The notes: generated by a model from the sequence alone, not told the origin. 64,000 bases of DNA from Pictodentalium vernedei (GCA_031216915.1 CM062289.1:389586674-389650673); one strand, 5' to 3'; numbered from the stretch's first letter, positions 43,290 through 54,530 are shown. Numbers and translations: made by a program.

Positions 43290-45090
43290 GTTCGGGCATA
43301 AATCAAGTACTTATGCCAGTCTTTTTACATGACAAATTTGGTTCAAATCAGCCCATTGGTTCTGGAAATAGAAATTCTGAGTGGAGCCCAAATTTGGTAG
43401 CCCAAATTTTGACCTGCTGAGTTCCTTTGAAGAAAAGTGAATCTGCATCACTAAAGTAAGTTCCATACCAGAAATCTAAGCATTTTTGTGAGTGGCTTAT
43501 GAGATGATGTTTAAAGCATTTTAGGCTTGACTGATGATTTAACATTTCCCATTGCTAACAGTGTTAAAATGGCCCATATGTATGGCACCCCATGACAAAA
43601 CCCAATAGCAATTTTTTTTACCCATCCAATTCTACTGGACCTAAGGAAGCTGCATACCAAAAAACAATATTCTGGTCCGTGCAGTTTTTGAAATAATAAT
43701 AATGCTCTAAGTTAAACTTTGGGTTCCCACAGAGAGCCCACATGTTAAGCCCGGGACTTGATTTGAACAAACTTGAATCTGACACCCCTAGAGATGTTAT
43801 CATGTTACATACCAAATATAAAAGGATTCTGCCTGGTGGATATGAAGAAGATGTTTAAAGAAATGTTCTCATATAGGACCCGATTTGAACAAACTTGAAT
43901 CTGCCCTCCTCCCCCCCCCCCCCTCCCTCCGAGATGCTGTATACCAAATATGAAAGGATTTGGAATGGTGGATCTGAAGAATATTTTTAAAGAAATTTCC
44001 TAATTTTGCACCAAGATAAAATTTGGGCTCTTACAGCCCATAGGGAGCCCAATATTAACCCTGCAACTCAATTTGAACAAACTTGAATCTGCCCCCCCCC
44101 CCCCCCACCCCCCTAGAGATGTTGTATACCAGGAAGGTAGGAAGCCCAAATATTAACTGAGGGACTTGATTTGAACAAACCTGACTCTTCCCCCTGTAAC
44201 AATGAGGTGTACCAAATATTAAAAGATTCTGACTTGTGGTTCTAAAGAAGAAGAAGAGTTTTAAAGCTTACTCCCCATATTGCCCTAAGTTAAGATTCGG
44301 GTTCCTGTGTTGAGCCCAAATATGAACCAAGAGGCTTAATTTTACTACACTTGTATCTGACGCCCCTATGGATACTGTGTACCAAGTATCAAAAGATTCT
44401 GATCAGTGGTTCTGGAGAAGAAATGTTTTTTAATGTTTACAAATATGCTAACTAAGCATTTTTTCAATACCATACCATACCCCACCCCACCCCCACACCC
44501 TGGCACAACCGATGGCAATTTTTTTTCTACTGGTCCTAAGAATGATTCATACCCAATAACAGTTCTCTGTTCTGTTTGGTTTGAGAAATATGGGCATCTG
44601 AATTTTTTTCTATTTCTAACTCCTGGGGTTTCCAGAGGGCTGTAAAACACCATTTTCGGGCATCAATCAAGTACCTATGACCCAATTAGACAATATGCCA
44701 AAGTTGGTTTAAATCAGTCCATCCATCGGTTCTTGAAATACAAATTTTGGATGGAGCCCAAAATGGATATGCTCCCACAGAAAGGCCAAATATTGACCTA
44801 CAAACTTCCCCTTGAACAAACTTTAATCTTCAACACCAAAGGATGTTCCATACCAAATATCAAGGCATTCTCTCTGGTGGTTTACGAGAAGATTTTTAGT
44901 TTGGGGGGCCTTAACCACAGTCTGAAGATGTCAGCTGCTTCATTTGAACAAACTAGAAACTAGTAGAAAGTGTATACTCCAAAGATGGTCTGTGCAATAT
45001 GTCTGAATTTGGCCTATTGGTTTTGAAGAAGACAAGTTTCAAACAGGGCCTCACGATATTCTAAACTGAAGACTGGTATCGGTATTCAAA

Positions 45091-46858
45091 ACAAGAGGCC
45101 CCAAGGGGCCTTAATCGCAAAGTGATTCAAACAAAGTGGTTCAAAGAAGTATTTGGGGTCACACTCAGTTAGACATGGTTCATCAACACTACAAAGGAAT
45201 GAAGTCATGAGAGACAAATTTTATGGAACTAGGGACATGGCTTGAACAAACTTGAATCTTACCCCCCTAAGGATGCTGCATACCAAATATCAAAAGCATT
45301 CATCTGCTGGATCTGAAGAAGATTTTTAAAGAAAATTTCCTCATTTTGAACTAAGTTATCATTCGGGCTCCCACAGTGAGCCCAAATATGAACCCAGGGA
45401 CTTGGCTTGAACAAACTTGACTCTCACCCCTGAGGATGCTGCATACCAAATATCAAAACATTCCGAATGATGAATCTGAAGAAGAAGATTTTTAAAGAAA
45501 AATTCCTCATAATGACTAAGTTATAATTCGGGCTCCCACAGGGAGCCCAAATATGGACCCAGGGACTTGGCTTTAACAAATTTGAATCTCACTCCCCTAC
45601 GGATGCTACACACCACATATCAAAACATTCCGACTGCTGGATCTGAAGAAGATTTTTTAAGAAAATTCCTCATTTCGAACTGAGTTACAATTCAAGCTCC
45701 CACAGTGAGCCCAAATATGGACCTAGGGATATGGCTTGAACAAACTTGAATCTCATCCCCCTAAGGATGCTGCTGCATACCAAATATCAAAACATTCTGA
45801 CTGCTGGATCTGAAGAAGAAGATTTTTAAAGAAAATTCCTCATTTTGAACTAAGTTATCATTCGGGCTCCCACAGTGAGCCCAAATATGAACCCAGAGAC
45901 TTGGCTTGAACACACTTGAATCTCACCCCCCTAAGCATGCTGCATACCCAATATCAAAATATTCTGCCTGCTGGATCTTGAGAAGAAGATTTTTAAAGAA
46001 ATTTGCCTGAAATGCACTAAGTTCAAATTTAGGCTCCTATACTGAGCCCAAATATGAACCCAGGGGGCCAATTTGAACAAACTTAAATCAGATCCACCCC
46101 ACAATGTTGCATACCAAATATCGAAAGATTCTACCTGCTGGATCTGGAGAAAAGATTTTTTAAGAAATTTGTCTGAAATGCACTAAGTTCGAATTCGGGC
46201 TTCTATACTGAGCGCAAATGTTAATCCAGGGGGCCGATTTGAACAAACTTGAATCAGATCCACCCCACAATGTTGCATACCAAATATCAAAAGATTCTGC
46301 CTACTGGATCTGGAGAAGAAGATTTTTTAAGAAATTTGCCTGAAATGCACTAAGTTCGAATTTGGGCTTCTATAGTGAGCCCAAATATGAATCCAGGGGG
46401 CCAATTTGAACAAACTTGAATCAGATCCACCCCACAATGTTGCACACCAAATATCAAAAGATTCTGCCTGCTGGATCTGGAGAAGATTTTTTAAGAAATT
46501 TGCCTGAAATGCACTAAGTTCGAATTTGGGCTTCTATAGTGAGCCCAAATATGAATCCAGGGGGCCGATTTGAACAAACTTGAATCAAATAATTCTGCCC
46601 ACTGGTTCTGGAGAAGAAGATTTTTTAATAATTTTTCTATAATTCATACGGTGCCATCAGAGTTATGCCCCATACATAGCCCCCAAGGGACGTGGCCATT
46701 TCATTTGAACAAACATGAATTGCCATATAGTAATGAACATCCAGATAAAGTTTCGTGAAAATCGGACCAGTGGTTTCAGAGGAGAAGTCGTTTGAAAAAT
46801 GTTCACGACGACGCCGGACGGCAAGTGATAAGTTGAGCTCCCTTCGGTGAGCTAAAAA
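45091..46858 (+). mobile_element. Pearl-like tandem-core element copy 3 (complete)
   Basis: The start ACAAGAGGCCCCAAGGGGCC is a perfect inverted CC/GG motif. About nine units of 165-180 bases follow. The tail GACGACGCCGGACGGCAAGT leads to CTCCCTTCGGTGAGCTAAAA. hAT-4 sequence on both sides (GGTATCGGTATTCAAA and TACTGCGGTATACTGG) fixes the ends. The later units share GGGGGCCGATTTGAACAAAC and form a more homogeneous block, suggesting recent local amplification. Confidence 0.82.
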
Positions 46859-46974
46859 TACTGCGGTATACTGGTATATCGAAAGACTGTTCAGATATCT
46901 GAACATACATACTATAATCAGGACTTGAACGATCATTGTGGAATGAATTAGCATACCTTGATGATGCAGTTTGA

Positions 46975-47210
46975 ATAACCCTTTACAAAACGCAGACAAT
47001 ATCAATATTTATTATTTTAAACATTAGTTTATTGAATTTTAAAAAACATTTCAACCAAACAATATCATGTGACCCTTCATTGGAACGAGCTCGTTCAATG
47101 GGGGGTCTCATGATATGGTTTTGTTGAATTTTTTGGAAAAATATTTTTTCGACAGGTGAATTTGTATATTACGCGGGCGAATGTGGCCAATTCGTTCGGT
47201 AAAGGGATAA
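46975..47210. repeat. Family A MITE, subtype 2, fixed inside hAT-4
   Basis: CCCTTTACAAAACGC at the left and GTTCGGTAAAGGG at the right. The hairpin ATCATGTGACCCTTCATTGG faces TTCAATGGGGGGTCTCATGAT. The hAT-4 copy at 60814 carries the same MITE at the same position. Confidence 0.75.
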
Positions 47211-47589
47211 TATTATTCATCGGGGACTACAGTTAAAACTCAAGACATCTTGAAGCTTATTAAATTGTGTCTAAATAACTAATGACGATAAATCAATATT
47301 TTTGTAATTATACAATCGATGCTGGTTTGAATATGGTATGTATCGGTTTATCGATATACCATGCAGCCCTGGTTTAAAAAGTTAACGGATGCCAGATGAC
47401 AAGTGATGGCCATATCTCCCACTGACTTGCAGTCAGGTGTGCTAAAAAAATACACATCTTGAATATTTTGGCGATATTCTGAAATGGTAAAATATCTATG
47501 AGCACTTTGAACAGTTTTGTGGTATCTCAAGTCCTGTGGAAATAGGATTCCTCTGTGAGGGTGTTTTAGTAGTAGTCCACTGGTTGCAT

Positions 47590-48150
47590 ACATACACAGA
47601 ATGACACATGCGCATGAATGGGTTAATTGATGTGGCATGAGTGCCAGCGCAGAAGGAAAGAACGAGAGGCCACAGGCCTAGAGTTTAATCCTTCCACGAT
47701 GGCATAAGTGCCATATCGATTAACCCATTCACAAATGTGTATCATTCTGTGTTTATTTCATGCCTTCACGTCTATAAAAACAATAATTACGACACTTAGC
47801 AATTCATTTGACAACTATCACCAAACACAACACATTTTATTGCCAGCCAAATTTGCAAAAGGAACCTGTATTACTATTTCGTCCCTTGAGTTCCAATGTA
47901 TTCTGTGTGCCTACCGGCATATAGAACACATTGGAATTCAGGGTACAATTTTCAGCTATCGCTTGCGGTTCAAATTGTAATTGTGTTGCACGATTTGTAG
48001 TAAACTCCAGTGAAATTTCACTTCTATTTAAAAATCGTCTGTCAATGATTTCCATTCCACAGAACAGATTTTCATTTTCCACATGGCCTAGAATTGCTGT
48101 AGATGAGAATTTCATAGAACAAGTGTGTAATAAAATAGTTTCTGTCACCC
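47590..48150. repeat. Foldback family F, long copy
   Basis: The first half is a foldback (ATGACACATG...GAATGGGTTAATTGATGTGGC facing GCCATATCGATTAACCCATTC...TGTGTATCATTC, 47595-47755). The second half matches 1990-2375, including the palindrome at 47885-47945 (TTGAGTTCCAATGTATTCTG). No coding. Confidence 0.7.
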
Positions 48151-48616
48151 AAACTTTTTCCTGAAATCAATGCCATTTCCCCCAAAATCAACCTCAGTTA
48201 CCCTGAAAAAATTTATTTGAGGTTAACATGTTTGTGCTGCATAGCAAATATCACATCATTGCAGCCATTAGTTCATGAGAAGAAGATTGTTTCCAGGAGG
48301 CTGTGAACAACACTAAATCTATGGGATTTTCCTGGGAATTCCAGGAGTTAACTGGGTCACAAGCTATGGTTTAGAATAGGGCTAGGCTTAGTGATTTAGT
48401 TCCATTTTTCTCACCCAGCTTGTGATGCTTTACCCAATACATTGTTTTAGCAGCAGACAGCAAATAAAATTTGGTCTAAGTTACTTGGAATATGTTGGAG
48501 CTTTGTCCTGAACATCATATAAATATGGTTATCATTGGAACCAGCTCAATGAGCTGGTTCTAATGTCATTCATATTTGTATGTTGTTATTGACATTGGAA
48601 AATATCTGAAAGTTGA
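48151..48616. other. Unassigned, with hairpin at 48534-48567
   Basis: CATTGGAACCAGCTC faces GAGCTGGTTCTAATG, like the innermost part of the family A hairpin without its flanks. No gene. Confidence 0.5.
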
Positions 48617-48639
48617 AAAATTTCTAGTAATTTATATAT

Positions 48640-48838
48640 TTTTTATACTTACCAATGACCCAGACTTAGCTGGTGCTAACTCTAAAATATTAAGGGCCAA
48701 ATGCAAATTTTACCCCCCAATCCCCAAAATTTGCATCTAAAACCAAAAAATTACATGTCCTATATGGTCCTCCATACTTTTACTTCACTGCACATGCGCA
48801 GTGTCAAGGAGGTCTCGAAATTGCCGCCAAAAGTCATT
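48640..48838. repeat. DIRS left inverted terminal repeat
   Basis: CTTACCAATGACCCAGACTT, AGCTGGTGCTAACTC, AAATTTTACCCCCCAATCCC and GGAGGTCTCGAAATTGCCGC recur in inverse orientation at the right end (56823-57020). The outermost bases differ between the two ends (ATACTTACC against ATACTGTACC). Confidence 0.9.
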
Positions 48839-48915
48839 CTTACAACCAGTGCCTGGTAAGCGTTATGTACTCAGCGGGGAGGTATGAGTTCCTAACTCAT
48901 GGGAGGGCCATCCCC

Positions 48916-49004
48916 GTCTGGGTCATTGGTAAGTATAAAAAATATATAAATTACTATAAATTTTTTAACATTTTTATACTGTACCAATGACCCAGACTTA
49001 GCTG
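48916..49004. other. DIRS internal complementary region
   Basis: 48916-48966 (GTCTGGGTCATTGGTAAGTA, then AAAAATATATAAATTACTA) is the reverse complement of the extreme left end. 48967-49004 (ATTTTTATACTGTACCAATG, ACCCAGACTTAGCTG) is the reverse complement of the extreme right end. The two are joined head to tail. In DIRS-1 such a region is thought to template completion of the ends and formation of a circular junction. Confidence 0.88.
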
Positions 49005-49790
49005 AATAGTAAAAAGGTTGGAGGGCCTAGGACATAAGGAAAATCCAATAGACTCAATTACCTATAACAGACCTACCCCCTCAAGGAGAAAGGGAGAGAT
49101 GGTCTTACATGTATCTTTCTTATTTGTAACAAAAAAGAAAGACACAATACTACTCTGCAATTGAGCACAATAACATCAATGATGTCTATAAACATCTAGT
49201 ATAACCCTTTATACTAATATTTTTAAGGAAAGCCAATAAATACGGGAATCTAGAGAAATGAGACTCTATATACTCATTTAAAAGTGTTCGAGGATTGTAT
49301 ATTAACGCTCAATTAATCACGTGATATATACAAATGCTTCACACCAATCAACACTTAAAAAATATTACACAGATGAGTAAACATAGGCTTAACCCTAAAA
49401 TCATTTCGGAACCGACACGGAATTACTAAGTCCAAGGGAGGTATTCCCTTGCTTTACACTATAAAGCAGGTGACCTAAGGGAACACTCCCCCCCCCCCTT
49501 TCCCTTGCCTTGGATCAAATACTCCAGAGCAAAGAGGGCAGCAGGACAGAGTCACTGCCGGAACCGAAAGCCTATACACACATAGTTGCCACTGTTTAGT
49601 AGACAACATTCTTAGTAAAAAATAGCGAACCTAAACAATGTAGATCTGCAGAAAAGGACTCAATATTCTCAGATACAAAATCGTGAAAATGGAGGGCTGA
49701 CACCAAAATGCAGCCCTCATTAAATCTGTAAAAACAATATTAATAGCTTAAGCCCATGACGTAGAAGAACTCTTACTTCATGAGCTTAAA
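49005..49790. other. Region expected to hold the recombinase, not recognisable
   Basis: By comparison with the second DIRS copy the tyrosine recombinase should lie here on the minus strand. None of its motifs can be read. A C run (49487-49498) and AT-rich sequence are present. It has probably been deleted or replaced. Confidence 0.45.
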
Positions 49791-50620
49791 ACTAAAACAC
49801 AGACTGCTGAATGACGATATAATCATAAGCAGACCTGACTGAAGATTGAATCCATCTGACCATAGAATGGACCGAAATGTGGAGGAAGCTTCCACGACAT
49901 GTCCCACAACAGACGCCTGAGTAAAGTAGTCCACAGTCTTGTGGAGCTAGAGAAGCTACCAACAGAATTTGCATTAAAATAATTACACTAGAGCAATATC
50001 TGCTGAATCAACAGCCCTGGAAGAATACGCATATCTTACTATTCCATCTAACAAGATCGATAGAGAGTTTACTGTAAACGCTCGAGGATCCAAACATAAT
50101 GACACATACGTCTGCAACTGATTGTTAAGATGGGTCGCAAATAAGTCGATCATAGGCCGCTCGCCTTGGTAGCAATCTGATTGAAAATTTGTTTGTTGAA
50201 AGCCGATTCTGGCGGCAACAAACGGCCCCTCTGCGAAGGGAGTCTGCTAATACGTTCAGACGACCCGGAATATGACGGACCGAAAGGAGAACTTGATGTT
50301 CTAGTAGCAACTGAAAGATTCATTCCGTAAATATGAATAACAGGATGGAATGAGTGCCTCCATAATTCCGAAAATACGCTAATACCGTCGAGTTATCGGA
50401 CAGAATTAGCATATGAACATTCTGAATTACGTTATCCAATAACATAGCGCAAGCCAAAATGACATCATAGTTGATGTTTGAGTGCTTGATAAGGAACTAC
50501 AGAATCAAAAGACCCTAGCACTTCAATCCGTTGGGCTCAATGAAACGACCCAACCTGTTTTATAGGCATCTGTCAAGACTGTAAAACTCGGATCCGGCAA
50601 TTGCAGTGGAACTACCTGAG
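49791..50620 (-). pseudogene. DIRS RNase H and linker, broken
   Basis: RNase H removes the RNA strand during cDNA synthesis. On the minus strand from high to low coordinates I read DPSFTVLTDAYKTGW (first Asp), a stop, LILSDNSTVLAYFRNY (third acidic position), and RHIPGRLNVLADSLRR, a hallmark of this group. After a shift comes PMIDLFATHLNNQL-like sequence. The piece 49792-49974 (MQILLVASLAPQDCG) matches the linker of the second copy (CKILLVAPLSSQKPW). Multiple stops and frameshifts. Confidence 0.85.
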
Positions 50621-51030
50621 TTAAGCCCAGAAAACTTGCCCAAGTCTGAATCTCTTATTCACTTGATTTGACAAGAAGATGTTTGTATCAAGCGAAAGAA
50701 TCTTCACCCTCCGATTCTGAATTAAAGAAATTTGGAGAGGAGCAATGCGTAACCGCCCCATCGGAATAAAATCGCGGCAGTTCCGCCTAAACGTATCAGT
50801 CTCATAAGATCTCTCGCTGAGACTTTGTCTGAGCGAAGACAATAGTGAGCATAACAACTGAATAATTTCATTCTGTGTAACGGCAGACGAACGAAAAAGT
50901 TGTGCATTACGAAGCTCATCCCCCCGTGGGTGAATGACTTGGATGATACCAGATCCGACTTCTCCTCGTTTACTTAAGAAACTGAGACGTCTGAGCAATA
51001 GAAGCAGATTCTGCACATAGTTCTGAAGCG
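50621..51030 (-). pseudogene. DIRS reverse transcriptase C-terminal part
   Basis: The open stretch reads QNYVQNLLLLLRRLSFLSKR, then DFIPMGRLRIAPLQISLIQN, corresponding to the thumb and connection region where DIRS proteins have IPWGRLHMRPLQ-like text. It is separated from the YLDD part by the MITE. Confidence 0.72.
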
Positions 51031-51281
51031 TTAACCCTTCACCCAACGTAACGGCCAAAACCGGCCAGCGCTATTCTCAAAAATCGCCAATTAATTTTCA
51101 AAATATTTTCATTTTTTGTCTCAAAAACATAGGTTATGACCCCTTGTTGGAACGAGCTCGTCGAGCTCGTTCCAACGAGGGGTCATAACCTATGTTTTTG
51201 AGACAAAAAATGAAAAAAATTAGTTATTCAAGAATTTTTTTTGCGAGTGTCGTCTGCTTTTCATGTTAGGTAAAGGGTTAA
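51031..51281. mobile_element. TTAA MITE family A inside the DIRS reverse transcriptase
   Basis: It runs from TTAACCCTTCACCCAACGTA to GTTAGGTAAAGGGTTAA. The central palindrome GGTTATGACCCCTTGTTGGA facing TCCAACGAGGGGTCATAACC has GAGCTCGTCGAGCTC at the centre. It is the most perfect copy in the window. The host reads through as GAAGCG-TTAA-CTCATTG. Confidence 0.92.
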
Positions 51282-51850
51282 CTCATTGCCGTAGCTGTAT
51301 GAATGTCGTCCAGGTAGGCCGACGTTATCGCAGGCGAATAAGCTCGGAAATGAGTCATTACCGGGTCCATTATTCGAGTGAAGGCCCAGGGGGCTAGATT
51401 CAGACCGAAGCATATTGCTCGGAGCTGATATACGACTCCTATGATAAGGAAGCGAAGATACTTTCTGACGCCTGATGTACCATGACGTGAAAGTTCGCAT
51501 CTTGAGATCTATGCATGTAGCATAATCGTACACCCGAATACTCGCTCTAACCGATCGGGTGGACTCCATATTTAAACTTGGAGCCACGATCAGCTTGTTT
51601 ATCCAGTTCCGAATAATGAGTGAATGGAACGAGCCATCTGGTTTTTGGAACCAGAAAAGGATGGTTGTAGAAACCTGGAAATTCCTGGATTTCTACGATC
51701 TCTATCGCGATCATTCCAGAAGAGACTAGACTTCTGATGGAAGCGAGCCTCTATCCTACTGACTTGGCGGAAGCTGAGTCCATCTTGGACTCCGAGTAAA
51801 CAGAGGATTTCGTTTGAGGAACAATTTAGTTCTTCCGAAATCACCCCTTG
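51282..51850 (-). pseudogene. DIRS reverse transcriptase, catalytic part, broken
   Basis: The active-site motif YLDDIH is readable at 51299-51316 on the minus strand. Upstream, ATCIDLK at about 51510 is the first catalytic Asp motif (normally IDLKDAY). Between them two or more shifts occur (MRTFTSWYIRR against the expected DAYFHV frame). The N-terminal part 51599-51844 includes ISRFLQPSFSG and SKNQMARSIHSLFG, which resembles the entry region before the fingers domain. Confidence 0.85.
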
Positions 51851-51859
51851 AATCCAAGG

Positions 51860-53100
51860 GACGTCCGTAATCTATTCCGAAATAATTGAGAAACTTGACA
51901 GTATTCCGCTCACTAGTACACGATAGAGGTTAAAACCATTACCTCCTGGTCCTGCGTGGCTTGCGGAAGGAGAAGCCATGTCCTCCACGGTCCGCACCTC
52001 GCCCCATCGACCTAGTGATGTCTGACCGGAATTACGGCCCCTATATGAGTCGCTACCCTGACGGTCTCTAGAATAAGACCTAGAGGATGCATAGGAACCT
52101 CTATAGGAACTTCTCTTGGACGTATTCATCCCAGAAGTGCCTGTCCTACTCTTCTCTGCTGAATCCGACTATATGGAAGCGAATTTTAATAGCAGAGAGT
52201 CAAAAGCTTTCTTAGTTAACTGATCATAGACTGCGGAAAGCTTGCCGTCGAAGAAAACTCTCCGGAGACCGGAGCGACTCTGAGAGAGTTTTTCACCTAT
52301 CTACACGCGTGGATGTAGCCAGGGCCGCGTCACGTCTAACCACCTCCATATTGCCATTAAAGAGCGGAGTTTTACGTGAGGCCCTTGAAAGAACTCTTAA
52401 GGATATTATCATCCTAGAAATTTTTTCCCTTTGAGATGTAATGATAACATTCTGGTAAGGTGATCTGCGTACGATGATGCGTCTAAGCTGACCCTGCTAG
52501 ACGATATTATTATTTCCAACATTGTGGTTGGAATTGACATAGACGACAGTAAAGCAATACTAGTTCCTGACCTGGTCGTCTATATGAAGAGAACTCTCAG
52601 AATGCTCTGTCCTGCCATTTCAAAATATTCGTTGAATTGATGAAAGGCAGATGTAGAGCATATTGCCGATAAGAAACCTGACCTGCCAATTTAGGTAGCA
52701 AGTTAAATAAATATAGCGTTGTTCAACAGATCAAATGTCCGTGAGACATATCTGGACTATGTCGGAAACTGAGGGATGATGTTCCTAAACCGATTAAGAA
52801 TTCTGTGTCCAGTGGCGCTATCAGTCTCTTATCCGGCAACGCAGCATTTTGGTCTGGAGGAACAATGTCAGATGATAATGCCGGATGCACTCTACGGCAA
52901 TTATGTTGTTCCGAAAAGGGAAAATACAACTCATCCGTATCCCTTTCGCCATCCTGTCGGACCACTTGTAATTCTTGGTCGTCCGTGCCTGAACCTGCAG
53001 CGGAACGTACCAACCCAGCTTCCTTGGATAATTCCTGATCCGACAGAGTTACTGTCGGTTGCTGGGATGCTGCAATAATTTGTGCTATCTGTGATAGCAT
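51860..53100 (-). pseudogene. DIRS ORF1 (gag-like) remnant
   Basis: Two open pieces remain. 52723-53100 is acidic and polar (MLSQIAQIIAASQQ, then ELQVVRQDGERDTDELYF). 51872-52129 is Arg/Ser/Gly-rich (KRSSYRGSYASSRSYSRDRQ, GSDSYRGRNSGQT), the nucleic-acid-binding tail typical of DIRS ORF1, followed by the start of RT. The assignment is by position and composition; such proteins are poorly conserved. Confidence 0.65.
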
Positions 53101-53102
53101 AT

Positions 53103-53813
53103 CCGTAACAGAGGCCTGTGGAGCTGCGGTCTTATAGGATTTAGCCGCTGGAAGCTCCTTGGACGTTCACTCCTGCATACATCTAATATGCGAACGTCCA
53201 GAGTATGAAGGCCTCGTATCCTTGGCTACCGGATGGCGTGACCTGGTCACTGTAGAATCCCTGGTCGGCGATGTTGGTTGAATATCACAGGTCACGTAGC
53301 CAAGGTGCAGTCGCGTGTGCTGCCGTGAGGATGAGGAAGCCGAAAGAGCAGTCTCTCTGGACTGTGTATATAATGGAGCGTCCCAAGCGGTGGATGTATG
53401 CTCCGACTGAGGAACGTTTTGTACCACAACATAAGGGCCCAGATGTTGTAATACGAGAGGAACCTCTCTCGCTCGCAGCCCGGATGGACCTGGACGAGCT
53501 AGGAACCGGACTAATAGGCTTCCTTCGTACCATCCTCGTATCCGTCGTCACTGGGTGTGCACATTGTATTTTATAGTGCTTGCATCACCCAAATCTCCTC
53601 ACTGGACCGCAACGGATGAACCCGGGTGCTGAGCCATTCGGTGAATGGTCGCGATACCGGGCGAGCTAGCGGACGCCAACGCCGTCGATCCTACTTGGGA
53701 CCTCTTAGGCAATTGACGTATCTGCATGAGCACTTTACCGCTAGTTCTTCAGTTAACTGTGACAACGGAAGCACACTTACGAAGACATCACTAGTTCATG
53801 TTACCCTATGAGA
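53103..53813. repeat. Tandem duplication in DIRS ORF1 region, unit 1
   Basis: The block runs from GCCTGTGGAGCTGCGGTC to GAAGACATCACTAG and is repeated, diverged, at 53814-54530. Shared landmarks are TCCTTGGCTA, CTGGTCGGCGA, ATAGTGCTTGCATCACCC and GGGACCTCTT. Antisense or sense open frames in it (53271-53576, 53285-53551) are uncertain. Confidence 0.8.
53161..53199. repeat. 39-base hairpin repeat, copy 1
   Basis: GGACGTTC at the left and GAACGTCC at the right, with a 23-base interior containing TCCTGCAT and TAATATGC. Copies 2 and 3 are at 53860-53898 and 53980-54018, each exactly 39 bases. Confidence 0.85.
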
Positions 53814-53859
53814 CCTGCGGAGCTGCGGTCCTACGTGAAATATCTGCTGGAAGCTCCCC

Positions 53860-53898
53860 GGACGTTCATTCCTGCATTTATATAATATGCGAACGTCC
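53860..53898. repeat. 39-base hairpin repeat, copy 2
   Basis: Same ends as copy 1. The interior ATTCCTGCATTTATATAATA is identical to copy 3 except for one base. Confidence 0.85.
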
Positions 53899-53979
53899 CA
53901 ACTGGAAAGGTATCCTTGGCTAGCAGATGGAGTGACCTGGTCGACGTGTATTCCTTGGTCGGCGAAGCAGGAGCACCAG

Positions 53980-54018
53980 GGACGTTCAATCCTGCATTTA
54001 TATAATATGCGAACGTCC
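53980..54018. repeat. 39-base hairpin repeat, copy 3 (extra copy)
   Basis: Pairing extends outward to CCAGGGACGTTC and GAACGTCCCCTGG. It is absent from the matching position of unit 1, which reads CGGCGATGTTGGTTGAATAT there. Confidence 0.85.
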
Positions 54019-54530
54019 CCTGGAATCTGTGGTCACATAGCCAAGGTGCGGTCATGTGTGTTGCCAAGGATGAGGAAGCCAATATAACAGCTGCATCGGA
54101 TTGTCATGCGACGGAGCATCCCGAGCAGGAGGAGTGAACGTAAGCACCGACTAAGTGAACAACATACAACAACATCACGGCGCTGATGTTGATGCAAGAG
54201 AGAGGGGGCCTCTTTCGCTCGTGGTCCGGGGGATCTGGATGAGCTAGCTACCGGACTGACAGGCTTCCTCCGTACTATCCTTGGATCCGTCGTTGCTGGG
54301 TGAGCACCTCTGAAGTTTTATAGTGCTTGCATCACCCAAACTGCTTCCCTGAACCGCAACAGACTAACCCGGGTGCTGTACCATTCTTTCCTGGTGAATG
54401 GACGTGACACCGGGCTGACTAGAGGGCGATCAATTGCTTTCGATCCTACTAGGGACCTCTTCAGCAATTGTCGTAATACCTTGAGCACTTCCCGCTAGCC
54501 CTAATATTGCAACGACGGAGACACACTTAT

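Larger units (their letters stand above)
45044..47371. mobile_element. hAT-like element (family hAT-4), itself carrying two insertions
   Basis: The left end CAGGGCCTCACGATATTCTA and the right end GTTTATCGATATACC...CATGCAGCCCTG are inverted repeats, clearer when compared with the second copy at 60814-61404. The flanks GTTTCAAA (45036-45043) and GTTTAAAA (47372-47379) match at 7 of 8. Inside are the pearl-like element 45091-46858 and a family A MITE at 46975-47210. The hAT-4 sequence proper is only about 330 bp and non-coding. Confidence 0.8.
43290..47447 (+). mobile_element. Pearl-like tandem-core element copy 2, host of a nested stack
   Basis: Units with CATACCAAATATCAAAAGATTCT, GAGCCCAAATATTAAC and TTGAACAAACTTGAATCTG-like blocks fill 43320-45040. 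The element's tail is displaced to 47372-47447 (GTTAACGGATGCCAGATGAC, AAGTGATGGCCATATC, CAGGTGTGCTAAAAAA). The interval 45044-47371 is the inserted hAT-4. C runs occur at 43909-43923 and 44092-44112. The left limit is approximate because no ACAAGAGGCCCC start was found. Confidence 0.65.
53814..54530. repeat. Tandem duplication in DIRS ORF1 region, unit 2
   Basis: Second unit (ACCTGCGGAGCTGCGGTCCT to TTGTAGACATCACGG). It has one extra 39-base hairpin at 53980-54018 that unit 1 lacks at the corresponding place. Confidence 0.8.

Noticed and set aside
45091-46858. CRISPR-like regularly spaced repeats
   Set aside because: The units are 165-180-base contiguous tandem repeats in a eukaryotic context, with no short repeat and unique spacer pattern.
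53271-53576. Plus-strand protein frames in the DIRS duplicated block
   Set aside because: They are antisense to the element's coding strand, with no motif and no counterpart in the second unit.
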